Of a stretch of DNA of 64,000 nt, positions 51,454-60,794 are shown piece after piece. Position 1 is the stretch's first letter, and each line of letters opens with the position of its first letter. The notes beneath the pieces are model-generated. The model did not search any database. It was not told the DNA's origin and saw only the letters and a program-made list of their open reading frames with translations. The DNA comes from Flavobacteriales bacterium (GTDB taxonomy: Bacteria; Bacteroidota; Bacteroidia; Flavobacteriales_G; Salibacteraceae): NCBI GenBank assembly GCA_013204105.1, contig JABMOM010000020.1, positions 124,001-188,000 of the forward strand, given 5' to 3'. The position numbers and the translations under genes were made by a program.

Positions 51454-53226
51454 ATGCGCTCATCCTGGCTTTTGATCATCACCATCGGTATCGTCGCCGT
51501 ATTCTACCTGTTCCGCTTCGACTTCTGGAAGAACGACCTGGTTATTCGTAGCGACGGATTCGCGTACTACGGATACATTCAAGGGGCATTGCTTCACCAC
51601 GACCCCATGAATACCTTTCACGGTGATCTTGAAGGATCTGCATTGAATCGATCATGGATGCACGAAGGACTGCCGGGTCGATACCTGCCAAAGATGACCA
51701 TGGGCTTGGCCTACGCTTGGGTGCCTGGATTCTATGCGGCAGATGCAGTAGCTGGCGTATTGGATTACCCCCAAGACGGTTGGAGCAGGCCTTATCAATT
51801 GGCGGTTGGCTTCACTGGAATTGCCTTCTTAATCATTGGCATGTTGGCCCTTTGGAAGGTGTTAATCCGCAGGTTTTCAAGCGCAGTGGTTGGGATCACC
51901 TTATTGACCCTTTATTTGGGAACGAATCTGTTGCAATATGCAAGCGTAGACAACAGCCTTTCACATGTCTATTCTTTTGGGCTTGGATCCTTGTTTTTAT
52001 TGTTTAGCGATAGATGGGTAAATCGTTGTAAAACAAGAGATTTACTCCTTTCAGCATTCTTTCTTGGGTGGCTAGTTTTAATACGTCCTACCAACATAGT
52101 GCTTGGACTTTATTTGCTCTTTGCACTCTACGAGAGAGAAGGCAGTCTGGGACGTGTATTCAGAATAGACACCCTTTGGGCTGCCTTAGTCGCCTTCCTT
52201 CCAATTGCGCCGCAGCTCCTCTTTTGGAAGCTGACAGCAGGGGAGTGGGTGCACTATTCCTATGAGCAGGAGGCGTTTTATTGGCTGAACCCACACATCA
52301 TGGAGGGATTGTTCAGTTATCGAAACGGATGGTTGGTCTATACGCCCATTATGGGATTTGCCTTGTTGGGTGTTTGGATGCTGCGAAAACAAAGCAAATG
52401 GCTAGTCATGGCCATCACGGGCATCACCATTCTTCACGTCTATGTCACCTTCAGTTGGTGGTGTTGGTATTACGGCGGCAGCCTTTCTATCCGCCCCATG
52501 ATCGACATATATCCACTCTTGGCGTTTGGACTTGCTGCCTTTGTAGCATGGACCCTTCGACGCCCGACATGGACTTGGTTAGTCATCGGCCCACTGATCT
52601 GCGTGCTTATCTGGAACAACCTGCTTCAGGTCAAGTACGCCAACTTGGGTGTGATCACGGATAGCACGATGACAAAAGAGGCGTTTTGGGCTACCTGGAT
52701 GAATCCAGAACAGCCCAAGTATTTGTCATTTGCGGGGGTGTACAGAGATCCTGACACCGAGCACTTGCGTCAAGGATTGGCCGAACGACTCGAGTTTGAC
52801 ACCACGTTCTATGCCCCCATTGCTAAACTAGACCTGGATCAGAGTGAGAAGGGACCTGAATTGAATGGGGAACGTGGATTCTCTGATATGCTTGGGATTA
52901 CTGGGGATTTATTGCCGAGTGACCCCAACGCCTTGATCATGATTAGGATGGGGGTTTCGTGCGGTGACCCTGACAGAAATGGCCTTCATGCAGTGGCTTC
53001 CTTTCAACATGATGATTTGAATTATCAATATCAGGCTGCAAACATGACTGACTTAGGGCTAGGAGTGGACGAGCGGACCGTGATCAAGTTGTTTACAAAG
53101 CGCCCTACTTACTTCCCAGATGAGGGCGTACTTCAAGTCTATGGTTACATGACGGGTAAAGGAAACAGCAAAGTGCATTCGATAGAAGTCATTCCGATCT
53201 CAGTAAAAAGAAAAGAGCTTCAGTAG
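51454..53226 (+). CDS. Integral membrane protein, probable GT-C type glycosyltransferase
   Basis: The protein has about 590 residues. The first helix is [17 protein letters not shown], and a periplasmic loop with [24 protein letters not shown] follows, similar in place to the acidic loop of GT-C enzymes such as ArnT/PMT. About nine more helices come next, then a soluble C-terminal domain (about residues 420-590). It may transfer a lipid-linked sugar at the outer face of the inner membrane, but the motif match is general. The start is uncertain: ATGs at 51412, 51421 and 51454 are in frame, and the last gives the tidiest N-terminus. It overlaps the convergent gene by 7 bp. Confidence 0.7.
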   Translation: MRSSWLLIITIGIVAVFYLFRFDFWKNDLVIRSDGFAYYGYIQGALLHHDPMNTFHGDLEGSALNRSWMHEGLPGRYLPKMTMGLAYAWVPGFYAADAVAGVLDYPQDGWSRPYQLAVGFTGIAFLIIGMLALWKVLIRRFSSAVVGITLLTLYLGTNLLQYASVDNSLSHVYSFGLGSLFLLFSDRWVNRCKTRDLLLSAFFLGWLVLIRPTNIVLGLYLLFALYEREGSLGRVFRIDTLWAALVAFLPIAPQLLFWKLTAGEWVHYSYEQEAFYWLNPHIMEGLFSYRNGWLVYTPIMGFALLGVWMLRKQSKWLVMAITGITILHVYVTFSWWCWYYGGSLSIRPMIDIYPLLAFGLAAFVAWTLRRPTWTWLVIGPLICVLIWNNLLQVKYANLGVITDSTMTKEAFWATWMNPEQPKYLSFAGVYRDPDTEHLRQGLAERLEFDTTFYAPIAKLDLDQSEKGPELNGERGFSDMLGITGDLLPSDPNALIMIRMGVSCGDPDRNGLHAVASFQHDDLNYQYQAANMTDLGLGVDERTVIKLFTKRPTYFPDEGVLQVYGYMTGKGNSKVHSIEVIPISVKRKELQ

Positions 53227-53894
53227 GCGAGGTCCTTGAGTTCCTTTTTGATCTTTTCCTGATCCTTCTTTGTCTTTTCGATCTGCTTCTCGCCATCTTC
53301 TCGGGCAATCTGACCCTTTGCAATCTCCTCGGTAACCTTGGCCAAATCTTCGTCCGTTTTTTGGAGATCCTCGTTCAACTTATCAATCTTCTTCTGCGCT
53401 TTTTCTTGTTCATCTCCAACGGCTTGAATGCGTTCCAAAGCCTTCACTTCATCGCTCGTTAAATCTTCTTCTTTCACAAGGAGTACGTGGTCATTGATCA
53501 TTTCAGCAGAGATGGTCATCTTGTCTACATCCTCAAAGACTCTATTGGCCATGTGATAAGGGGGGATGCCACCTGGATATTTCGCTTCCGACTTGATCAA
53601 TGTAACCTTGTGCTTGTTGTCGCCTTCGTCATGCACATTGTGGATGACGTGTGGAACATATCCTACTTTCTGTATCCAGATTTCGTAGACCCTTCCAGAT
53701 TCAAGTTCGAGCTTGACGTCGGAGTCTTTCACCTTTTCAGTGATGAAAGTCTTTCCGCGCTCCAGCGCTGTGACTATGGCACCATCCATGCTCATGTGAT
53801 CAACCGTTTCAAGTTGAAGTTTGAACTTGAAATCGTCGGCCTGCGCAAAGCTTGTGAACAGTGTAATAAAAAGTATGAAAAGTGTACGAATCAT
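53220..53894 (-). CDS. Secreted coiled-coil protein of unknown function
   Basis: This 224-residue protein has a signal peptide (MIRTLFILFITLFTSFAQA), a carboxypeptidase-regulatory-like beta domain (KLQLETVDHMSMDGAIVTAL ... VYEIWIQKVGYVPHVIHNV) and a highly charged C-terminal coiled coil rich in Lys and Glu (about residues 150-224). A similar layout of a beta domain plus charged helices occurs in the truncated gene at the right edge of the window. The frame opens at 54062, inside pyrD, but ATG 53894 gives the signal peptide. Confidence 0.7.
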   Translation of the reverse strand: MIRTLFILFITLFTSFAQADDFKFKLQLETVDHMSMDGAIVTALERGKTFITEKVKDSDVKLELESGRVYEIWIQKVGYVPHVIHNVHDEGDNKHKVTLIKSEAKYPGGIPPYHMANRVFEDVDKMTISAEMINDHVLLVKEEDLTSDEVKALERIQAVGDEQEKAQKKIDKLNEDLQKTDEDLAKVTEEIAKGQIAREDGEKQIEKTKKDQEKIKKELKDLAY

Positions 53895-53941
53895 CTTGAT
53901 TTGGTTTGTATCAAATGAATGAAAAAGAAACGAGATAAGGC

Positions 53942-53949
53942 TACATTCG
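53942..53949 (+). promoter_or_regulatory. Promoter -7 element TACATTCG for pyrD
   Basis: It matches TAnnTTYG, ends 5 nt before ATG 53955 and lies inside the longer frame that opens at 53919. Confidence 0.55.
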
Positions 53950-53954
53950 CACCG

Positions 53955-54977
53955 ATGTATAAGTCGATCATTCGCCCGCTGTTGTACAGCATGCCACCCG
54001 AACGAGCTCATTACTTCGTGACTGGCTGGCTGGAGAGGTTTTATCAACTTGGACTTCTGCAAAGTCCATTCACTCCTTCCTTCAAGGTCGAAGATGCACG
54101 CTTGGAGCGAAAGATTTTTGGTCTCACCTTCCCGAACCCAGTCGGGTTAGCAGCAGGCTTTGACAAGGACGCGAAATGGATAGATTCCTTGACAGAACTA
54201 GGCTTTGGTTTTTTGGAGATTGGAACCGTAACCCCGATAGGGCAGCCCGGCAACCCAAAACCACGGATGTATCGATTGGTGGAAGATGAAGCCTTGATCA
54301 ACCGCATGGGTTTCAACAATGATGGAGTCGATGCAGCAGTGGAGCGGATTAAAAAGGCTAAACGATCTATCCCAATTGGTGGGAACATAGGCAAGAATAA
54401 AGTCACCCCCAACGACCAAGCGGTGCGCGACTATGAGATATGCTTTGAGAAGCTCTATGATCATGTAGATTATTTTTCGGTTAATGTGAGTTCACCCAAT
54501 ACGCCAGGATTACGCGAATTGCAAGGGAAGGATGAGCTGAAGCGCATATTTGATGCGCTCTTCACCATCCGCTCAAAGCAAAGCAAGGAAAAGGCCGTAC
54601 TGCTCAAAATAGCCCCAGACCTCGAAAAGGCTCAATTGGATGATATCGTAGACCTCGTCAAGGAAAACGGGATTGACGGACTCATTGCCACCAACACAAC
54701 ATTGGATCGGTCGGGTTTACATTCACCAAAAGAGATTGTCAATCAAGCAGGGGGGTTGAGTGGCGTGCCGGTCAAAAACAAAAGCACCGAAGTGATCCGA
54801 CACATCCATCAAGCATCAGACGGAAGTATTCCCATTATTGGGGTTGGCGGTATTCATTCGGCTGACGATGCCTTGGAAAAGTTGAATGCGGGAGCGTCTC
54901 TTGTCCAATTGTACACGGGCTTTATCTACGAAGGCCCTTGGCTCATCAAGAACATTAATAAACGGCTGCTATCATGA
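53955..54977 (+). CDS. pyrD: Dihydroorotate dehydrogenase (quinone), class 2
   Basis: This 340-residue FMN enzyme of the inner membrane oxidises dihydroorotate to orotate in pyrimidine synthesis and passes electrons to quinone. The N-terminal amphipathic extension ([19 protein letters not shown]) marks class 2. FMN and substrate motifs include [19 protein letters not shown] and the catalytic-serine loop [12 protein letters not shown], with [11 protein letters not shown] near the end. ATG 53955 gives the standard start and follows a promoter motif. It overlaps the HMG-CoA lyase gene by 4 bp. Confidence 0.96.
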   Translation: MYKSIIRPLLYSMPPERAHYFVTGWLERFYQLGLLQSPFTPSFKVEDARLERKIFGLTFPNPVGLAAGFDKDAKWIDSLTELGFGFLEIGTVTPIGQPGNPKPRMYRLVEDEALINRMGFNNDGVDAAVERIKKAKRSIPIGGNIGKNKVTPNDQAVRDYEICFEKLYDHVDYFSVNVSSPNTPGLRELQGKDELKRIFDALFTIRSKQSKEKAVLLKIAPDLEKAQLDDIVDLVKENGIDGLIATNTTLDRSGLHSPKEIVNQAGGLSGVPVKNKSTEVIRHIHQASDGSIPIIGVGGIHSADDALEKLNAGASLVQLYTGFIYEGPWLIKNINKRLLS

Positions 54978-55828
54978 GCGTGAAGATCATCGAATGTCCT
55001 CGGGATGCGATGCAGGGCATCGAAGAATTCATTCCTACAGAGAAAAAAGCAAGGTATATCAATCAACTACTCGGCGTGGGATTTGACACCCTTGATTTTG
55101 GAAGCTTTGTGTCGCCGCAGGCCATTCCTCAACTCAGGGATACAGCTGAGGTTTTGGCGAAACTGGATCTATCCAATACTTCGACAAAGTTATTGGCCAT
55201 TGTTGCGAATAGAAGAGGAGCCGAGGACGCCTGTGCGTTTGAAGAAATTGATTTCCTTGGCTACCCTTTCAGCATTTCAGAGACATTCCAAAAACGGAAC
55301 ACGAACGCAACGATAGACCAATCGTTATCTCGCGTTGAGGAGATGCAAGCGCTAAGCGTAAAGTCCAACAAGAAGATGGTCGTTTACATCAGTATGGCGT
55401 TTGGGAATCCATACGGAGATCCATGGAGCGGGGAGCTAGCCGCTCAGTGGACGGAACGCTTAACTCGGGATGTTGGCATTGAAATCATTGCGCTTGCTGA
55501 TACGGTGGGTGTAAGTGATCAGTCCAATATCCGGGAACTTTTCGGAGCAATAGTGCCGGCTTTTCCATCGGTTGAGATCGGGGCGCATTTGCACTCACGA
55601 CCGGAAGATGCTGAGGAAAAAGTGCGAACGGCATACCAGGCGGGTTGCCGACGCTTTGATGCTGCAATCAAAGGATACGGCGGTTGTCCGATGGCAGAGG
55701 ATGAATTAGTAGGGAATCTTGCTACCGAACAATTGCTTTCAGTGCTTAGTGACCTAACGCCTTCAGGCGTCGATGAAAAGGCATTCGCAGAAGCACTATT
55801 CTTGTCGGGTGATACCTTCCCAATTTAA
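54974..55828 (+). CDS. Hydroxymethylglutaryl-CoA lyase
   Basis: This 284-residue TIM-barrel enzyme cleaves HMG-CoA to acetoacetate and acetyl-CoA in leucine breakdown. Its start has the catalytic Arg/Asp in [11 protein letters not shown], the substrate strand FGSFVSP, and the C-terminal cysteine loop [12 protein letters not shown]. Related 2-isopropylmalate synthases lack this short length and loop. Cotranscription with pyrD (ATGA overlap) has no obvious metabolic logic. Confidence 0.92.
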   Translation: MSVKIIECPRDAMQGIEEFIPTEKKARYINQLLGVGFDTLDFGSFVSPQAIPQLRDTAEVLAKLDLSNTSTKLLAIVANRRGAEDACAFEEIDFLGYPFSISETFQKRNTNATIDQSLSRVEEMQALSVKSNKKMVVYISMAFGNPYGDPWSGELAAQWTERLTRDVGIEIIALADTVGVSDQSNIRELFGAIVPAFPSVEIGAHLHSRPEDAEEKVRTAYQAGCRRFDAAIKGYGGCPMAEDELVGNLATEQLLSVLSDLTPSGVDEKAFAEALFLSGDTFPI

Positions 55829-55878
55829 CGAGCAACGGTCGATTTTTTTCTCCGTCTCCAATGCAAAGTCATTTTCCG

Positions 55879-55886
55879 TAATTTTG
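55879..55886 (+). promoter_or_regulatory. Promoter -7 element TAATTTTG for the first flanking lipoprotein gene
   Basis: This is a perfect TAnnTTTG match ending 8 nt before ATG 55895. Confidence 0.55.
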
Positions 55887-55894
55887 AGCGCCAT

Positions 55895-56722
55895 ATGAGT
55901 CGTATATACAGAAATCTAGCTTTTGCCTCCGTATTCATGATCCTCGCTGGAGTGATTGTGTCTTCATGCGAGCGCGGTGTATCAGAAGGAGTGTTCGGAA
56001 ACCCACAAGAAGGGGAGTTCCCTGTCTTTGATACGTTCAACATTCCAACTGCGAACTACTTTTTCTACGGCAAATTCGATGGCCATTTTAAGAAGTGGCA
56101 AGATGGTAAACGATCCAAGTGGGATACCATTACGCGCAAAGACCCGAAGGATCCGGATTTTCCAGATTGGGGTTCTTGGCCCGTTTATACCGAAAACATC
56201 TACCGCAACATTCCTGAGCAGTACAATGATGAACCTTGTATTAGCGATTCCGGAAACATTTGGTTCGAGCACATCACGAGGTTCATTCGTCCGGAGATTC
56301 CTAATGAGCGGATCGAAATTTTCTTTTACGATTGCGTGAATGAGGCTGATCAAGACACCATCGATGCTCAAAATGGTTTTCACCCCGAGATTGTTACCTT
56401 CCTCGATATGTTCCGAAGCGAAACGGGAACAGGCATAGCACAGCCTTTTGCCACCACCGAATTCGGTCGACGAGGCGCGAAGTTGGTCTACACCGACGCC
56501 AATCGTGATCGTTGGGTAAGCAAGCCAGGCAGTGGTCAGTTGCTCGATAGTTATATCAGAATCACGGATCTGATAAAAAGGAACATCACTACGGATACCT
56601 TGGACACCCTGGGTATGTATATCGTGGAAGGAGAGTTTGCCGGCCGCCTCTTCAATGGCAGCCAGAACATCCCCATCACAGAAGCTAAGTTCCGTGCACG
56701 ATTGGTTCCGAGAGAGCCTTAA
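55895..56722 (+). CDS. Lipoprotein of unknown function, paralogue of the one at 61848-62693
   Basis: This 275-residue protein has a lipoprotein signal (GVIVSSCERG). The mature part has an N-terminal pattern NYFFYGKFDG and a C-terminal pattern YIVEGEFAGRLFNG ... TEAKFRARL. The lipoprotein at 61848-62693 has NYFYAQFTYG and DIIEGEFAVRLYNK ... RYGKFRMRL at matching places, so the two look homologous. I do not know the family. It lies just upstream of the cobalamin riboswitch but has its own promoter, so control by the riboswitch is not implied. Confidence 0.75.
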   Translation: MSRIYRNLAFASVFMILAGVIVSSCERGVSEGVFGNPQEGEFPVFDTFNIPTANYFFYGKFDGHFKKWQDGKRSKWDTITRKDPKDPDFPDWGSWPVYTENIYRNIPEQYNDEPCISDSGNIWFEHITRFIRPEIPNERIEIFFYDCVNEADQDTIDAQNGFHPEIVTFLDMFRSETGTGIAQPFATTEFGRRGAKLVYTDANRDRWVSKPGSGQLLDSYIRITDLIKRNITTDTLDTLGMYIVEGEFAGRLFNGSQNIPITEAKFRARLVPREP

Positions 56723-56736
56723 TCTCAATTCTTACT

Positions 56737-56744
56737 TATTTTCG
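56737..56744 (+). promoter_or_regulatory. Promoter -7 element TATTTTCG for the cobalamin-riboswitch operon
   Basis: It matches TAnnTTYG and sits directly before the riboswitch, so transcription would start near 56750. Confidence 0.55.
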
Positions 56745-56751
56745 CACTGCT

Positions 56752-56932
56752 TTTGGTTCGTGGTTGGCGCCACGATGAAAAGGGAATCCGGTGTAAGTCC
56801 GGAACTGTCCCCGCAGCTGTAAACCTTATCATGCTTAGGCGTGATGATGGCCTTGACATTAAAGCCACTGATGATGAACACTCATTGGGAAGGCGTCGAG
56901 ACCGGGTAAGTCAGAAGACCTGCCAGAAGTGA
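56752..56932 (+). promoter_or_regulatory. Cobalamin (adenosylcobalamin-type) riboswitch
   Basis: Conserved core elements occur in order: AAAAGGGAATCCGGTG with AAGTCCGGAACTGTCCCCGC (56778-56815), GCAGCTGTAA, a variable arm with AAAGCCACTG, GGGAAGGCG with CGAGACCGGG (56887-56906), and the B12 box GTCAGAAGACCTGCC (56910-56924). These form the standard P3-P6 junction and closing helix. High cobalamin should lower expression of the four genes downstream. The exact off-switch (terminator or masked start) in the 130 nt before ATG 57056 is not clear to me. Confidence 0.95.
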
Positions 56933-57055
56933 ATTTTTTGCGAAAAGCTTTCGGGAATAAAAGCTGATCGGATCTTGCTTCGCTTTTGGGGCATCTTCCT
57001 TTCTCTTATTCACTGAATGTTTCTCGTGTTGTTCATCTTTAAGCGCGAAAGCAAC

Positions 57056-58051
57056 ATGAAACATTTACTCTTTCTACTCTCTATTGGACTCGCTACATCC
57101 GCAGTAGCTCAATTCGGTTCAACCCTAACCTTCGAATCCTACGATTTAGACCTCGACACCTTTCTCAATGGTCAAGACACCAATGTGCTCAACGAAGAAT
57201 GCTTTCATTGGGAATGTGAATATGACACCTCGTTTGGGGGGTATTGGGCGAGTGGAGTCGCGGTTAGTACGATGCGCGACGACTCTACAGGACAGTTTAC
57301 CAATCTTTACAGCAGCAAGGCGGGGAGTGGCCGTCAAAGTGAAAGCTATGGCGTCGTTAGTGCTTCCACGGAGACCTTCCTCAACGTCAGTGAAAACTGC
57401 TACGGTTGGGAAGCTGGAATACGCTGGATGGGTGGCTATGTGTCAAATGCTTCCTACACCTACTACAGCATGCTAAACGGAGATCAGTTTGCAAAGAAGT
57501 TCGGAGGAGCAGCGGGCGATGATCCAGATTACCTCTTCATTCGTTTCAATTTCTATGATTACATGGGAGGAGAGAACAACAGCGCCGCTGACAGTCACTT
57601 CGACTTCTACTTGGCAGATTTTCGTTTTGAAGACAACAGCCAAGATTACATCCTTGATGATTGGACCTTTGTGGAACTCAATGATTTTCCGGCGTATGAG
57701 CATGGGGGACATCGGGTCTCTATGCAATTATTCTCCAGCGACACCGGAGCGTTTGGCATCAACACCCCGGCCTATTTCTGCCTTGACGACCTGATGTTTA
57801 GCTATGCTTCTGGGTTGATATCAGAGCGGGATGCTTCATCCATACAGATTGCCGTGAAGGATGACTCGTTTGAGATTACGTCGGAAATGCGCAGCTCCGC
57901 CGTCTTGATTTCCTTGGATGGCAACATCTTGACTAGTTCGAAGGACGATACCCATCACACCCTTCCAACGGCCTCGCTTCCTCAGGGAGTCTACATTGTA
58001 CAAATTACATCAGGTGATGCTGTCACCTCTCAAAAGGTCTTCAGATGGTGA
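57056..58051 (+). CDS. DUF4465 secreted protein with T9SS type A sorting domain, B12-regulated
   Basis: This 331-residue protein has a signal peptide (MKHLLFLLSIGLATSAVAQ) and a beta-sandwich DUF4465 domain (about residues 20-255: SGVAVSTMRDDSTGQF, FDFYLADFRFEDNSQDYILDDW, YFCLDDLMF). The last 70 residues (VLISLDGNILTSSKDD ... LPQGVYIVQITSG) are a type A sorting domain. It is the first gene after the riboswitch. Cell-surface proteins with this domain occur in B12 loci of Bacteroidota, so binding of cobalamin at the cell surface is a fair inference. The frame opens at 57017; ATG 57056 gives the signal peptide. Confidence 0.88.
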   Translation: MKHLLFLLSIGLATSAVAQFGSTLTFESYDLDLDTFLNGQDTNVLNEECFHWECEYDTSFGGYWASGVAVSTMRDDSTGQFTNLYSSKAGSGRQSESYGVVSASTETFLNVSENCYGWEAGIRWMGGYVSNASYTYYSMLNGDQFAKKFGGAAGDDPDYLFIRFNFYDYMGGENNSAADSHFDFYLADFRFEDNSQDYILDDWTFVELNDFPAYEHGGHRVSMQLFSSDTGAFGINTPAYFCLDDLMFSYASGLISERDASSIQIAVKDDSFEITSEMRSSAVLISLDGNILTSSKDDTHHTLPTASLPQGVYIVQITSGDAVTSQKVFRW

Positions 58052-58911
58052 AAATGGTGCTAGCCATAATGATTTCGCTGTCTTACCAGGGTTTTGCCCA
58101 AGGTTCCTTTGCTCCTCAAGCTGGCGAATTGGGCTCAACGGCAATTCCAAAAGACTCCGCCTGCTTTCGAGATTGGGCAATTTCTTGTTCGGTAGAGCGA
58201 GGGTTACGCCAAGCTGGAGTGCTTGACTCAGGCTATGCCAATGCCGGTGTGGCCGTGTATGCTACGGGACCTGCCGACGCTCCTTTAACGGTCAGTTTGG
58301 GGGATAGTGGGGTGGCTACCTTGATGTTTTCGGCACCTTTCTATGATGGAGAAGGCCCAGACTTTGCCGTATTTGAAAATGGGTTTGGAACCGGTTCAGA
58401 CGCGTTTCTGGAATTGGCTTTTGTAGAAGTGAGCTCCGATGGTGAACACTTCGTGCGTTTTCCCGCATTCTCTGAAATTCCGACAACCACCCAAAAAGCT
58501 TCCTTTGAAAATACAGATGCTACGCTGGTTCACAACTTGGCCGGTAAGTATATCGCCCACCACGGAGTGCCATTCGACCTTTCGGAATTGCCAAATACGA
58601 CCGTCTTAGACAAGCAACGCATCACCCATGTGAGGATAGTAGATGTGATTGGAAGCATCGACGCTGCCTATGCTACCTATGATAGTCAGGGGGGATTGAT
58701 CAACGATCCTTGGCCGACGAACTTTGGGCCGGGAGGATTTGACTTAGATGCGGTTGGCATTATCAACAGCAGCATCCCAATAGGTATACATTCAGTGGGT
58801 TCTAAAGAGGACAAAACGCTTTTCAGCATCGATCTATTGGGACGTGAGTCCGAAAGCGTCCATCTACTGCAATACGATGCAAAAGGGAATAAATACTTAA
58901 CGACGCCATGA
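58045..58911 (+). CDS. Secreted protein of the B12 operon, unknown fold
   Basis: This 288-residue protein has a signal peptide (MVKMVLAIMISLSYQGFAQG) and a beta-rich domain with GPDFAVFENGFG, LELAFVEVSSDGEHFVRFPAF, HHGVPFDLSELPN and DLDAVGIINS. These strings occur in a surface protein found beside BtuB-type receptors in Bacteroidota, but I cannot name a Pfam family. The last 30 residues (LFSIDLLGRESES) resemble a short sorting domain. It overlaps the DUF4465 gene by 7 bp and the receptor gene by 4 bp, so it must be part of the same operon. Starts at 58045 and 58054 are both possible. Confidence 0.75.
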   Translation: MVKMVLAIMISLSYQGFAQGSFAPQAGELGSTAIPKDSACFRDWAISCSVERGLRQAGVLDSGYANAGVAVYATGPADAPLTVSLGDSGVATLMFSAPFYDGEGPDFAVFENGFGTGSDAFLELAFVEVSSDGEHFVRFPAFSEIPTTTQKASFENTDATLVHNLAGKYIAHHGVPFDLSELPNTTVLDKQRITHVRIVDVIGSIDAAYATYDSQGGLINDPWPTNFGPGGFDLDAVGIINSSIPIGIHSVGSKEDKTLFSIDLLGRESESVHLLQYDAKGNKYLTTP

Positions 58912-60794
58912 CGCGAGGTGCGTGGATGTTATTCACGGGGCTACTACCCGGGCTGTATGCGAATGCTCAGGATACCTTGGAGTTGCGCGAGTTCCATATC
59001 ATCGACACCATGGTTCTGAAGTTGGGATCCTCCTATGAGCAGCGCTTTGATTCATTGAACGCTCCTTCATCGATGCCATCGTTAAACATAACGGAGGTAC
59101 TCCAATCGAAAGGCGGGATAGCCTTTAAAAACTATGGTCCTGGCTTGCTTTCTACCAGCACATTTCGAGGTGGAGATGCGAACCATACCCAGGTAATGTG
59201 GAGCGGAATGAAGCTCAATTCTCCCATGCTTGGGACGATGGATCTTTCCACACTTCCCGTTACCCAATTCGATGGTCTTTCGATCATGAGCGGAGTCTCT
59301 TCATCCCTTTATGCGACAGGCGGAATGGGTAGTTTGATCGCCATTCAGCAGTCTGCAGACGTACGCCATGAATCGGCTCGACTTCTTGTCGGAGGTGGCT
59401 CTTTTGGCGCCTTTCATTCCGCGGCCCAATTCAACCTACCGATCAAACTATGGGGTCGTCCTTCAGCCATTTCATTTTCGGCTGATTTACAAGACGTTGA
59501 AAACAATTATCCATTTGTGGATATCACAACTAATCCTTGGAAAACGGATGTTTTACAGGATGCGTCGTTTACGCGAAGCAATGTCTCCGTCTCCATCGTG
59601 AATCGCATCACCAAGAAAATAGAGGTAGAAGCCATTTGGTGGTTGAGCCAGACACAACGTAAGATCCCATCGACGATCAATTCACCTCACAGTTACAGCG
59701 ATCAGTCCGATGCTTCGCAAAAAGCCTTTGTACGCATGAGGAAGGAGGGAGGGAAGGTTGAATGGACCCTGCGTTCTATGTACGAACAAAACGACAATGC
59801 CTACGCGGATAAAGGATTGGACATCGACAACCTAAATCGCTATGAGAGCTTCCAGAATCAGTTCGAAACTTCTTATTCACTTACGTCTTGGCTTCGTCTC
59901 TTTGGTCGCGTTGGCTATGACCGCATAAAGGCTCAAAGTGGGAATTATGAACAGGCGCATGTCGCCGATCAGTGGAGTATGCTTGGGGTGTTTCGATCGT
60001 CTTTATTTCATGGTGCCCTTCAGCTTGACGGAGGTTCGAGGTATGAAAATTTTATGCAGAACAGCAGGATGCTTCCCTTTATTGGAATGCGACTTCGTCC
60101 CTTCAAAGAAATCCCGGTACAAGTCACTGCCTCGGCAGCAAATACGGTAAGGTTTCCAACCTTGAATGAGCTGTATTGGGTGCCCGGAGGCGAGACGACA
60201 TTGCAACCTGAAACAGGAAGCACGATCGAAGCAGGCGTGAAGTCAGACGTCAAACGATCGCGCATATCTCTTGTTGGTTACCATAGCCGTTACCGTGACA
60301 GAATTCGCTGGTTGCCACAAGGAGCGATCTTCTCTCCAGTCAACATCGATGAGGCCCTTATCAGAGGGGTTGACCTCAATGCTGGATATACCATCGGCAC
60401 TAGTGGTAAAAAGCTCGACTTGGACATTGCATATCACTTCGCGGATGCGCTGGGACGCAATAGTGGCGATGCGTTCCAGCCCCTAAGTTATGTACCATCG
60501 CACAGCATGTCCCTGAATTCAGCGATGGAATTGGCTGCGTTCACCCTCCACTTTCAATACCAATGGACCGCCAAGAGGTTCATCACCAATGATGCGTCGG
60601 CATTCATGCCTGCATATCACATTACCTCGACAGGTATGAGCTATGCCCATGAATTTTCGGACGATATGCAGATGAACCTTTCGATATGGGTAAACAACTT
60701 ATTTGACTGGCAATACCAAAACATGCCTTGGCGGCCAATGCCAGGGCGTAGCATCTATTTCAAAATAGACCTCCGATGGGCAAAGCGTTCATAG
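58908..60794 (+). CDS. TonB-dependent receptor, BtuB-like
   Basis: This 628-residue outer membrane receptor has a signal peptide (to about residue 21, ending YANAQ), a plug domain (SLNITEVLQSKGGIAFKNYGPGLLSTSTFRGG ... LPVTQFDGLSIM) and a 22-strand barrel ending in an aromatic-rich strand (RSIYFKIDLRWAK). Its position after a cobalamin riboswitch and between B12-type surface proteins indicates cobalamin or a precursor as cargo. The TonB box is not obvious; residues after the signal read DTLELREFHIIDT. It overlaps the next gene by 19 bp. Confidence 0.9.
   Translation: MTRGAWMLFTGLLPGLYANAQDTLELREFHIIDTMVLKLGSSYEQRFDSLNAPSSMPSLNITEVLQSKGGIAFKNYGPGLLSTSTFRGGDANHTQVMWSGMKLNSPMLGTMDLSTLPVTQFDGLSIMSGVSSSLYATGGMGSLIAIQQSADVRHESARLLVGGGSFGAFHSAAQFNLPIKLWGRPSAISFSADLQDVENNYPFVDITTNPWKTDVLQDASFTRSNVSVSIVNRITKKIEVEAIWWLSQTQRKIPSTINSPHSYSDQSDASQKAFVRMRKEGGKVEWTLRSMYEQNDNAYADKGLDIDNLNRYESFQNQFETSYSLTSWLRLFGRVGYDRIKAQSGNYEQAHVADQWSMLGVFRSSLFHGALQLDGGSRYENFMQNSRMLPFIGMRLRPFKEIPVQVTASAANTVRFPTLNELYWVPGGETTLQPETGSTIEAGVKSDVKRSRISLVGYHSRYRDRIRWLPQGAIFSPVNIDEALIRGVDLNAGYTIGTSGKKLDLDIAYHFADALGRNSGDAFQPLSYVPSHSMSLNSAMELAAFTLHFQYQWTAKRFITNDASAFMPAYHITSTGMSYAHEFSDDMQMNLSIWVNNLFDWQYQNMPWRPMPGRSIYFKIDLRWAKRS

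Noticed and set aside
55826-55855. A terminator after the HMG-CoA lyase gene
   Set aside because: A run of seven T is present, but only a 3-bp stem (CGA/TCG) precedes it, so it is too weak to call.
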